A stretch of 52,267 bases of DNA, from assembly GCA_031549105.1 (NCBI GenBank), contig JAVBQK010000005.1, positions 1 to 52,267 of the forward strand, written 5' to 3'. The DNA is from Avichristensenella sp031549105. GTDB taxonomy: Bacteria > Bacillota > Clostridia > Christensenellales > Aristaeellaceae. How positions within the stretch are numbered: position 1 is the first letter of the stretch; the number at the start of each line of letters is the position of its first letter. A program made the position numbers and the translations under genes. This document shows positions 8,143-15,393 of this stretch, piece after piece. The notes beneath the pieces are model-generated. The model ran no database searches. It was not told the DNA's origin and was given only the letters and a program-made list of their open reading frames with translations.

Positions 8143-8622
8143 ATGGCATGGCCAACGCACATCGTGGCCGCCGGTGGGTACGTTTTGCATCCGCATGGCC
8201 ACATTCTTCTGGTGAAAACCTACCGCCGCGGGTGGGACTGCCCAGGCGGGCAGGTCGAAATAGGGGAGAGCCTGGAGGCGGGGGTTCTGCGCGAGATATA
8301 TGAGGAAAGCGGGATTACCGCTTCCGTGCGCTGCTTGGTGGGCGTGTACTCCAATGTTGGCCAGTATACCTATCCTGATGGCACACATGTTCCCACCAAG
8401 GTAATGCTTGACTTTCTCTGCGACTATGTGAGCGGTGAGCCGGGCTCCTCGGATGAGACGAGCGAATCCGCGTGGGTTGCCCAGGACGATGTTTCCCGCT
8501 ATATCCAGGGCGATCCGATCAAGCTGCGCTTTGACCAAGCGCTCCATTTCGATGGCCGTGTGCGGTATTGCAGCTATATTACCCGCCCATCGTTTCAGCT
8601 TCTCTCCGACCGGTATATCTAG
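8143..8622 (+). CDS. NUDIX hydrolase
   Basis: This 159-residue protein should cleave a nucleoside diphosphate linked to another moiety. The NUDIX box is complete at about residues 37-59 (GGQVEIGES through REIYEESGI), with the RExxEE metal-binding core. Start and upstream stop are separated by one base, so translation is probably coupled to the DUF3795 gene. A terminator hairpin follows. The substrate cannot be told from the sequence. Confidence 0.88.
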   Translation: MAWPTHIVAAGGYVLHPHGHILLVKTYRRGWDCPGGQVEIGESLEAGVLREIYEESGITASVRCLVGVYSNVGQYTYPDGTHVPTKVMLDFLCDYVSGEPGSSDETSESAWVAQDDVSRYIQGDPIKLRFDQALHFDGRVRYCSYITRPSFQLLSDRYI

Positions 8623-8639
8623 TAGCCCGCGCTTTCCAG

Positions 8640-8677
8640 CATCCCGCCCGTCATTTCAGACGGCGGGATGTTGTTTT
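8640..8677 (+). terminator. Intrinsic terminator after the NUDIX gene
   Basis: CATCCCGCC-CGTC pairs with GACG-GCGGGATG (one bulged C), followed by TTGTTTT. Confidence 0.7.
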
Positions 8678-8802
8678 CATGCATTTTTCTATTTGGCGGC
8701 AGGAAAACAAGAGAAACTGTCGTATAAACAGAATAAGGGAAAAGTTGAGGTTTCCCATATGCTTTTATCTAAACCCGTTACTATAGAAATGGAGGCATCC
8801 CG

Positions 8803-10380
8803 ATGGCAACTTTCACTTTGGAGAATCTGGGCATCATCAACACAAAGGAAATCTTCCGCAACCTGTCCGTTCCGGCGCTGGTAGAAAAGGCGCTTGCACG
8901 CGGCGAGGGCATCCTGGCCGACAACGGTGCGCTATGCGTTTACACTGGAAAGTACACCGGACGTTCGCCCGAGGATAAGTTCATCGCCGACGAACCGTCG
9001 ATTCACAGCATCGTCGACTGGAACAAGCAGAACGTCGCGATCGCCCCGGAGAAGTTCGAGGCCATCTACCGCCGCATGACCGCCTACCTGCAGAACCGCG
9101 AAATCTTCGTCTTCGACGGCTATGCGGGCGCAGACCCCACCTACCGTGCCAACTTCCGCATCGTCAATGAAATGGCGAGCCAGAACATGTTCATCCATCA
9201 GCTGCTGATCCGCCCGGATGCGAGCGAGCTGGATGCGTTCACGCCGGACTTCACCATCATCGCCGCGCCGGGCTTCCACTGCATCCCGGAGATTGACGGC
9301 GTGCACAGCGAAGCCGCTATTCTCGTGTCGTTTGAGAAGAAGCTGGTCATCATCGCGGGCAGCCAGTACTCGGGCGAAATCAAGAAGTCCGTCTTCTCGG
9401 TGATGAACTTTGTGCTGCCGCAGAACGATGTGTTCTCCATGCACTGTTCGGCCAACGTCGGCGTGGACGGGGACAGCGCGCTGTTCTTCGGCCTGTCCGG
9501 CACCGGCAAGACGACGCTCTCTGCCGACCCGGACCGCAAGCTGATCGGCGATGACGAGCACGGCTGGAGCAAGACCGGTATCTTCAACATTGAGGGTGGC
9601 TGCTATGCCAAGTGCATCAACCTCTCCAAGGAGAATGAGCCGCAGATTTGGGACGCGATCCGCTTTGGCGCGCTGGTGGAGAACGTCGTTATCGACGAGA
9701 CGAACCGCACGCTTGACTATGACGACGGCAGCATCACCGAGAATACCCGCGTGGGCTACCCGGTTGAGTACATCCCCAACGCGCAGATTCCCGGTGTGGC
9801 CGGACACCCCAAGACCGTCATTTTCCTGACGGCGGACGCGTTTGGCGTGCTCCCGCCGGTCAGCAAGCTCACGCGTGAAGCGGCGATGTACCACTTCGTG
9901 TCCGGCTACACGGCGAGGCTCGCGGGCACGGAGCGCGGCGTCACCGAACCGCAGGCGACGTTTAGCACCTGCTTTGGTGCGCCGTTCCTGCCGCTGCCCG
10001 CCAGCCGCTATGCGGAGTTGCTCGGCCAGCGCATTGATGAGTTCGGCTCCAACGTCTACCTGGTCAACACCGGCTGGTCCGGCGGCCCTGCGGGCGCTGA
10101 GGGTAAGCGCATGGCGATCAAGCTGACGCGCGCGATGGTGACCGCCGCGCTCAACGGCGACCTGGAGAAGAGCGAGTACTACACGGACGAGACGTTTAAC
10201 GTGCTCGTGCCCAAGACCTGCCCGAACGTGCCGGACGATGTCCTCACCCCGCGCAACACCTGGAAGGACAAGGACGCGTACGATAAGATGGCCAAGAACC
10301 TGGCGGAGCTGTTCGTGAAGAACTTTGCCAAGTACAAGGATATGCCCAAGGCCATCGTGGAAGCGGGTCCGAAGGCGTAA
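8803..10380 (+). CDS. pckA: Phosphoenolpyruvate carboxykinase (ATP)
   Basis: This 525-residue enzyme interconverts oxaloacetate + ATP and PEP + CO2 + ADP. The ATP-type family is shown by TGRSPEDKF near residue 52, the P-loop GLSGTGKTTLSADP near residue 230, DDEHGW, NIEGGCYAK and the adenine-binding region near residue 330. The length is usual for bacterial PckA. GGAGG precedes the ATG. In anaerobes the enzyme often runs toward oxaloacetate; the Na+-pump decarboxylase subunit OadB encoded at 21 kb would fit that metabolism, but the link is inference. A strong terminator follows. Confidence 0.97.
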   Translation: MATFTLENLGIINTKEIFRNLSVPALVEKALARGEGILADNGALCVYTGKYTGRSPEDKFIADEPSIHSIVDWNKQNVAIAPEKFEAIYRRMTAYLQNREIFVFDGYAGADPTYRANFRIVNEMASQNMFIHQLLIRPDASELDAFTPDFTIIAAPGFHCIPEIDGVHSEAAILVSFEKKLVIIAGSQYSGEIKKSVFSVMNFVLPQNDVFSMHCSANVGVDGDSALFFGLSGTGKTTLSADPDRKLIGDDEHGWSKTGIFNIEGGCYAKCINLSKENEPQIWDAIRFGALVENVVIDETNRTLDYDDGSITENTRVGYPVEYIPNAQIPGVAGHPKTVIFLTADAFGVLPPVSKLTREAAMYHFVSGYTARLAGTERGVTEPQATFSTCFGAPFLPLPASRYAELLGQRIDEFGSNVYLVNTGWSGGPAGAEGKRMAIKLTRAMVTAALNGDLEKSEYYTDETFNVLVPKTCPNVPDDVLTPRNTWKDKDAYDKMAKNLAELFVKNFAKYKDMPKAIVEAGPKA

Positions 10381-10396
10381 AGGATCATACAGGAAA

Positions 10397-10427
10397 GCCC
10401 CTTGGCAGAAGCCAAGGGGCCTTTTTT
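10397..10427 (+). terminator. Intrinsic terminator of pckA
   Basis: A perfect 10-bp stem, GCCCCTTGGC-agaa-GCCAAGGGGC, is followed by CTTTTTTG. Confidence 0.92.
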
Positions 10428-10447
10428 GTAGTATAACCGCGGTTGCT

Positions 10448-11206
10448 TTACAGCTCCGTCAGCGTGCCGCGAATGTGGGTGTATACGCTGTCATAGTCGG
10501 AGTTGAACAGCGCCGGGCAAACGTTTCTGATAAGAATGATCTTCCTGTCCTTCGCCAGGCAGACAAACCGGCCGCGCATTTTTACCGTCGCCTCGCTGCC
10601 CTCAATGGGCATGTCATAGCGGATGGTGACATAGGTAGCTTTAACGTCCAGCACTTTGAAGGTTTGGTTGCTTTCCTTGGCAGAGACCTGCAAGCTATCG
10701 TATTCGGCCTTCAAATCGGTCAGCGCCTTGTCCAGCTCCTTCTCAGCATCGGCTAGCGTCTGTGCTCCGGACTGGGTTGTGACGCGGATGCTGACCATCG
10801 CTGGAACTGCCTCGCCGGAACGGTAATTTCCCACGGGCTCCTGGAAGGAGGTGGCGGAGGAATTGTTGGGGTCCTTCACTTCAACATAGTACGACGGCAC
10901 CTCAAAGCTGACGCCCAGTGCTGAAACCGTTTGTACGGTATACGGCTCCAGGGTAAGCGGCGGGCGCGTCGGCTTGTCCACGGGGTCAACAAAAATAGCA
11001 GTGCTGCCGGGCGCGGGCGTCTCAATGGTGCCGCCAAGCTGCCGGGGGGTGACGGTGGGGTCCGGCGTCGGCGCGACGTACATTTCCGTCGGCGATGGCG
11101 ACGGGCTAGGCGTCGGCTCCGTGTCGGTGGGCTCGGGCGCCTTGCACGCAGTCAGCGTCAGCATCACCAGGAGCAGCAGGCTAAGGATCAGCAAAGACCT
11201 CTTCAT
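10448..11206 (-). CDS. Secreted lipoprotein of unknown function
   Basis: This is a 252-residue protein I cannot assign to a family. It has a lipoprotein signal with lipobox LTAC at residue 21, then a Pro/Ser/Thr-rich spacer (residues 22-60) that would hold it off the membrane. A folded domain of about 150 residues follows, with a TVSALGVSFEVPSYY start. The last part (VTIRYDMPIEGSEATVKMRGRFVCLAKDRKIILIRNV) resembles PsbP/DUF1795-like lipoproteins. GGAGG lies upstream of the ATG. It is a single gene with its own promoter at 11252-11280 and converges on pckA. Confidence 0.75.
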   Translation of the reverse strand: MKRSLLILSLLLLVMLTLTACKAPEPTDTEPTPSPSPSPTEMYVAPTPDPTVTPRQLGGTIETPAPGSTAIFVDPVDKPTRPPLTLEPYTVQTVSALGVSFEVPSYYVEVKDPNNSSATSFQEPVGNYRSGEAVPAMVSIRVTTQSGAQTLADAEKELDKALTDLKAEYDSLQVSAKESNQTFKVLDVKATYVTIRYDMPIEGSEATVKMRGRFVCLAKDRKIILIRNVCPALFNSDYDSVYTHIRGTLTEL

Positions 11207-11251
11207 GACAAAATGCCTCCTTATGGGCCGTATCGTTTATACGATAGAGAT

Positions 11252-11280
11252 ATTGTAACAGGTTCGCGCCGTGGCGTCAA
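11252..11280 (-). promoter_or_regulatory. Promoter for the lipoprotein gene
   Basis: On the minus strand, TTGACG, 17 bases and TACAAT lie 46 bases upstream of the start codon. Confidence 0.65.
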
Positions 11281-11317
11281 TTCTATATAAGTAGACGATG
11301 ATGGACTGCCTTTTTGT

Positions 11318-11779
11318 TCATTCATTTTCGTCAATTGCCATTTTTGCTCGCTCGATTGCGCGCCTTGCCATATCGTAGCCGAAGCCGCGCCGCTGTAGGG
11401 CGTCATATGCGCGGCGCTGCGCGTTTGCGTCGCCGCGCCGCAGATGCTTTTCCGCAAGTAGCACGGCATTTTCCAGCATTGCGTCTTCATCGATGTCGCT
11501 AAGCGCGGTATCCGCCGTTTCGCGGTCCACGCCCTTTTGGCGCAGTTCCTGCGCGATACGCCAGGGCCCCAGTCCGCGCCGTGCGCGCGAGGCGGCCCAT
11601 TGGCCTGCGAACGCATCATCATCCACAAGGTTGTATTCGGCAAGCTTCGCCATCGCCTCGGCGATTTCGCGCTCGTCGTACCCGGCGATTGTCAGTTTAT
11701 CGACAATTTCTTTTTCGCTGTGCGCGCGTCCTGCCAAAACGCGCAGTGCTTTTTCCAGCGCTTCCTGTTTTTTGCGCAT
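11318..11779 (-). CDS. recX: Regulatory protein RecX
   Basis: This 153-residue protein should bind RecA filaments and limit their activity. It is built of tandem three-helix RecX repeats: HSEKEIVDKL near residue 20, NLVDDDAFAGQWAASRARRGLGPWRI near residue 50, and RRGFGYDMARRAIE at the end. These are the standard RecX signature stretches. No recA lies nearby. It diverges from the coat gene at 11835, with only 55 bases between them. GAGCG upstream of the ATG is a fair ribosome-binding site. Confidence 0.88.
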   Translation of the reverse strand: MRKKQEALEKALRVLAGRAHSEKEIVDKLTIAGYDEREIAEAMAKLAEYNLVDDDAFAGQWAASRARRGLGPWRIAQELRQKGVDRETADTALSDIDEDAMLENAVLLAEKHLRRGDANAQRRAYDALQRRGFGYDMARRAIERAKMAIDENE

Positions 11780-11834
11780 AACAACGCTCCTTTAGGACAA
11801 AATACCCATGAAAACAAAACAAGGAGGAACTTTC

Positions 11835-12032
11835 ATGCCGAACACTCTGTCCAGCAAAGACCTGAGCATCCTTGAAGACCAGCTCAACCATGAGGCGCTA
11901 GCCAACCAGAAAGCGGCGGCCTACGCGGAATCCCTACAGGACCCGCAGCTCAAGGCGCTGGCGAACACCCTGGCGCAACACCACAAGCATCGCTATGAGA
12001 CGATGTACAACTACCTCAACGGCCAGCAGTAA
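11835..12032 (+). CDS. Small CotF-like spore coat protein
   Basis: This 65-residue helical protein resembles the N-terminal segment of CotF-type coat proteins, with LSSKDLSILEDQLNHEAL and a helix ending LAQHHKHRYETMYNYL. AAGGAGG lies 7 bases upstream of this ATG, which is why the upstream in-frame ATG at 11808 was not used. It is followed after 13 bases by a second coat-like gene. The pair suggests a spore-forming organism. Confidence 0.7.
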   Translation: MPNTLSSKDLSILEDQLNHEALANQKAAAYAESLQDPQLKALANTLAQHHKHRYETMYNYLNGQQ

Positions 12033-12045
12033 GGAGGCGGAGCGG

Positions 12046-12354
12046 ATGAACAACAACATGAACAATATGAACAACAAACAGGCCTGCTCCCAGTGGGACG
12101 ACCAGCGCATGATCGGCGATCTGCTGGATACCACCAAGCACATCGCGACCGAGTACGGCTCCTATATCATCGAGGGCAGCTGCCCGCAGCTGCGCCAGGT
12201 GCTGACCAACAACATGGGCGAGACGCTCAATGACCAGTTCCAGATCTTCCAGCAGATGCAACAGCGCGGCTGGTACCAAACCAAGCCCGCCCAGCAGCCG
12301 GACATCCAGACCGCCAAGCAGAAGTTCACCCAGACCAAGGGACAGCTGATGTGA
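12046..12354 (+). CDS. CotF-like spore coat protein
   Basis: This 102-residue protein has a Met/Asn-rich start (MNNNMNNMNNK) and a CotF-type domain: QMIGDLLDTTKHIATEYG style helices, NMGETLNDQFQIFQQMQQRGWY, then a short polar tail. The start ATG follows AAGGAGGCGG; an in-frame ATG at 11995 inside the preceding gene is less likely. The gene ends shortly before the composite palindromic element at 12400. Confidence 0.8.
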   Translation: MNNNMNNMNNKQACSQWDDQRMIGDLLDTTKHIATEYGSYIIEGSCPQLRQVLTNNMGETLNDQFQIFQQMQQRGWYQTKPAQQPDIQTAKQKFTQTKGQLM

Positions 12355-12399
12355 CGAGGGTCCACAGTTGAGATAGGGGTTGGTGAGGAAGAGACGGTG

Positions 12400-12590
12400 G
12401 GACGCCAGGGGACTTTGTCCCCTGGACCCCTACCAAAGGGCCTTGCCCTTTGGAAACCCAACATTTCGCCTCACGGCGGGTGGAACCATTATCAAGCAGA
12501 AAACAACCCGCCCGCAGGCGAAATGTCGGAGGTCCAGGAGGCATGCCTCCTGGTAGGGGGTCAAGGGGGACAAAGTCCCCCTTGCGTTCC
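12400..12590. repeat. Composite palindromic element, copy 2 (two units in inverted orientation)
   Basis: Five palindromes lie in a row: CCAGGGGAC/GTCCCCTGG (12405-12425), CCAAAGGGC/GCCCTTTGG (12433-12453), ACATTTCGCCT/AGGCGAAATGT (12461-12471 with 12516-12526, plus inner GGCGGGT/ACCCGCC), a perfect 20-bp palindrome CCAGGAGGCATGCCTCCTGG (12534-12553), and CAAGGGGGAC/GTCCCCCTTG (12562-12584). The outer pairs are the same two-hairpin unit in opposite orientations around the central stem. It lies between the converging coat and pncB genes. Confidence 0.85.
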
Positions 12591-12633
12591 TCGCCCCTTT
12601 CACGCCAACCCCGCGGGGAATCAACTCAATGCT

Positions 12634-14061
12634 TTAGCGCGTTAGCAGCGCCTGCTTCAGATCCCATAGAGGTTGGCTTAGGTCAACCTTGTAGAGATGG
12701 GGTTTGTGCAGGCGTTTGTATTCCGGCCAAAGCGTGGCGAGTTCCCGCTGCGCGTAGGCGCGGATTTCGGCGATGGGCGGCAGGTTGTGCACGAGCGTGC
12801 CGTCCACGAAAATGGGCGCCAGCATGGGGCGGAGGGTATAGCCGGTCACGGTCATGCGCTTCCAGGTGTTTTCCGGGTCAAACAGCGTGAGTGGCTGGGA
12901 TTCGTCGTACACCTCGTCGGGCAGCGTGAGCAGGTCCGCCAGCGCGCGGCCGGTTGCCTTGTCGTAGACGCGATAGAGCTTTTTCACACCCGGGTTGGTG
13001 ATCTTTGCCGGGTTTTCGGATATCTTGATACGGGGCTGCATGACGCCGTCGACTTCCTCGGCGGCCAGCTTGTACACGCCGCCAAGCGCGGGCATGTTTT
13101 CGCTCGTGATCATCCGGGTACCCACGCCCCAGATGTCGATGCAGGCGCCCTGCGCTTTCAGGTCCCAAATGACTTCTTCGTCCAGATCGCCCGACGCGCA
13201 GATTTTGGCGTCCGGGAAGCCAGCTGCATCCAGCATTTCGCGCGATTTACGGCTGAGGTAGGCCATGTCGCCGCTGTCCAGCCGGATACCGGCGGGCTTA
13301 TGCCCGCGCGCGCGCAGTTCCTCAAAGACGGTGATGGCGTTGGGCACGCCGCTCCTCAGCGTATCATAGGTGTCCACCAGCAGCAGGCATCCCTCGGGGA
13401 ACACCTCTGCGTAGGCGCGGAACGCGTCCAGCTCGGTGGGGAAGGACATGACCCAGCTATGTGCGTGTGTGCCCCGCACAGGGATGCCGAACAGCTCACC
13501 AGCCATCACGTTGCTGGTGGCATCGCAGCCGCCGATGTACGTGGCCCGCGTGCCCAGGATGCCCGCGTCAGGCCCCTGTGCGCGCCGGAGACCGAACTCC
13601 AGCACGCTGCCCTCGCCGGCCGCCTGCACGACACGGCTGGCCTTGGTGGCGATGAGCGTCTGGTGATTGATGATGTTCAGCAGCGCCGTCTCGATGAGCT
13701 GCGCCTGCATCAGCGGCGCGATCACCTGCACGATCGGCTCGCCCGGAAACACCAGCGTGCCCTCCGGCACTGCGTTGATGTCACCGGTAAAGCGGAACGA
13801 GCGCAGATACGAAAGGAACGGCTCGTCAAACATCTTAAGCGAGCGCAGGTACGCGATGTCCTCTTCCGTGAAGCAAAGGTCCTGCACATACTGCACGGCC
13901 TGCTCCAGCCCGGCGGCCACCGCGTGCGCGATTTCCTCGCCCGCGCGGCGGTAGTACAGGTCAAACACGGCACGGTTTTTGCCTATGCCGTGCTTGAAAT
14001 AGCCGTACATCATCGTCAGCTGGTAGAGGTCCGTCATCATCGTCAGGTTTCTTTGGTGCAT
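12634..14061 (-). CDS. pncB: Nicotinate phosphoribosyltransferase
   Basis: This 475-residue enzyme joins nicotinate and PRPP to form nicotinate mononucleotide for NAD salvage. Family features include YFKHGIGKNRAVFDLYYRR near the N-terminus, LEFGLRRAQGPDAG, the His-containing GTHAHSWVMSF near residue 198, LLVDTYDTLRSGVPNAI, and the phosphate-binding IRLDSGDMAYLS with ICASGDLDE. The length is usual. The upstream lgt stop codon abuts its ATG (TAAATG), so both genes share one transcript. Confidence 0.95.
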   Translation of the reverse strand: MHQRNLTMMTDLYQLTMMYGYFKHGIGKNRAVFDLYYRRAGEEIAHAVAAGLEQAVQYVQDLCFTEEDIAYLRSLKMFDEPFLSYLRSFRFTGDINAVPEGTLVFPGEPIVQVIAPLMQAQLIETALLNIINHQTLIATKASRVVQAAGEGSVLEFGLRRAQGPDAGILGTRATYIGGCDATSNVMAGELFGIPVRGTHAHSWVMSFPTELDAFRAYAEVFPEGCLLLVDTYDTLRSGVPNAITVFEELRARGHKPAGIRLDSGDMAYLSRKSREMLDAAGFPDAKICASGDLDEEVIWDLKAQGACIDIWGVGTRMITSENMPALGGVYKLAAEEVDGVMQPRIKISENPAKITNPGVKKLYRVYDKATGRALADLLTLPDEVYDESQPLTLFDPENTWKRMTVTGYTLRPMLAPIFVDGTLVHNLPPIAEIRAYAQRELATLWPEYKRLHKPHLYKVDLSQPLWDLKQALLTR

Positions 14062-15249
14062 TTACTCCGTCTCCTCCGGCATGGGCGTCCTTGCCGCCCT
14101 TCTTCTTTTGCCCGCGCCCGCGCGCAGATAGAACCAAGCGCCCGGCAGCACCATATGTGCCATTGCGACCGACTGGCGCAGTGCGATATAGCCAAGGTTT
14201 CGCTCGCCCAGGCGGCCGATGCCTGCCAGCAGCATTGCTCCGCAGAGAACCGCGCCGATCAGCATCCATGCGGCGGGGGTGCCAAACTTTTTTGCACGGC
14301 GCAGGTAGTGGATCAGGAAAACGATATCCAGCGTCAGCAGCAGTCCGAGCAGCAGCTGCGAGACGGTGAACAGGTCCTGGTACGCGTTGCGTTCAAATTC
14401 GCTCACAAATGTGCAGGCAAGCCCGCCGAGAACGATGCCCCAGCAGAGCCAGTCGGCCAGATGCAGCTTTTTGCGGGAGGCCAGCCGTACAAAGAATACA
14501 ATCAACACCCCAAGGCACACGACCGCGCTAAGGATTTGCGAAACGCGAATCTGCGCCGCGGCGACGTTCAGCAGCAGGCTGTCATCGCGCAGGCCCTCGA
14601 TGACCGTGCGTCCCGCACAGTACAGCAGCAGGTACCAACATAGCGTGTCGCCGGAGCGCTTCGTTTTTTTGCGCATGAGCATCAGCACGATGAAGACGAC
14701 CATGCACCAGACAAACTCATAGAAGAACGTCGCCATGTGCCAGTACCAGACGCCACCGATGGGCACTTCCACCGCGAAGGGGAAGAACTGCATCGCCTCT
14801 TCATAGACGCGGGCACCGTACGCCTCCATGTTGGCGTAGTTGCCCCAGCGGCCGATAGCCTGTCCCAGCACGAGCGACGGCGCGCACGCGTCCAGCAGCG
14901 TGGAAAGCTTGACCTTGCCGCTGCGCGTGATGATGAACGCGGCGAGCAGCCCGCCCAGCACCGCACCGTAGATGGCGAGGCCACCGTTCCACACGCGGAA
15001 TATCTCGCCCAGGTTATCCGCGTAGCGGTTCCAGGTGAACGCGACGTAATACAGCCGCGCGCCCACAACGCCCAGCGGAATGGCCAGAAGTGCAAAGTTG
15101 AGAATGGTATCCCGGGGAAGGCCCAGGCGCTTTTCTTCACGCATCGCCAGCAGAATGCCCACGGCGACGGCGGTCATCATCAGCAGACTGTACCACGCTA
15201 TATCCAGCCCGAATAGGGATAGCGCGCTACCCAGTGGCGGTCGGCTCAT
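14062..15249 (-). CDS. lgt: Prolipoprotein diacylglyceryl transferase with C-terminal membrane extension
   Basis: This 395-residue membrane enzyme attaches diacylglycerol to the lipobox cysteine of prolipoproteins. The Lgt core is residues 1 to about 270: WYSLLMMTAVAVGI, the arginine-bearing GARLYYV, GGLAIYGAVLGGLLAA, and the signature GQAIGRWGNYANMEAYG. The ATG at 15249 is chosen because AGGGAGG lies upstream. Lgt proteins are usually 260-300 residues. Here about 120 more residues follow with three or four extra hydrophobic segments, of unknown role. It abuts pncB downstream. Confidence 0.9.
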   Translation of the reverse strand: MSRPPLGSALSLFGLDIAWYSLLMMTAVAVGILLAMREEKRLGLPRDTILNFALLAIPLGVVGARLYYVAFTWNRYADNLGEIFRVWNGGLAIYGAVLGGLLAAFIITRSGKVKLSTLLDACAPSLVLGQAIGRWGNYANMEAYGARVYEEAMQFFPFAVEVPIGGVWYWHMATFFYEFVWCMVVFIVLMLMRKKTKRSGDTLCWYLLLYCAGRTVIEGLRDDSLLLNVAAAQIRVSQILSAVVCLGVLIVFFVRLASRKKLHLADWLCWGIVLGGLACTFVSEFERNAYQDLFTVSQLLLGLLLTLDIVFLIHYLRRAKKFGTPAAWMLIGAVLCGAMLLAGIGRLGERNLGYIALRQSVAMAHMVLPGAWFYLRAGAGKRRRAARTPMPEETE

Positions 15250-15292
15250 GGCTCGTCCTCCCTTGTTGTCAGCTGTTCCAGGAAACACCATC

Positions 15293-15322
15293 ATTATAGA
15301 TTCGCAAGTTTGTGGTTGTCAA
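15293..15322 (-). promoter_or_regulatory. Consensus promoter for lgt-pncB
   Basis: TTGACA, 18 bases and TATAAT on the minus strand; both boxes are perfect matches to the sigma-A consensus. Confidence 0.85.
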
Positions 15323-15332
15323 GGCGGGATGA

Positions 15333-15361
15333 TGGACAAGAACCGTCAAATGCTGTACAAT
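15333..15361 (+). promoter_or_regulatory. Promoter for the GH127-like / glutaredoxin / GuaA-like operon
   Basis: TGGACA, 17 bases and TACAAT lie about 33 bases upstream of the GH127-like start codon, divergent from the lgt promoter. Confidence 0.6.
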
Positions 15362-15393
15362 ATTGGTGATTTGGAAGGAAGGGTGCTACGTAA

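Noticed and set aside
12697..14643. Very long plus-strand frame opposite pncB and lgt
   Set aside because: Both minus-strand genes are clear family members; the frame is open only because of the GC-rich codon usage on the opposite strand.
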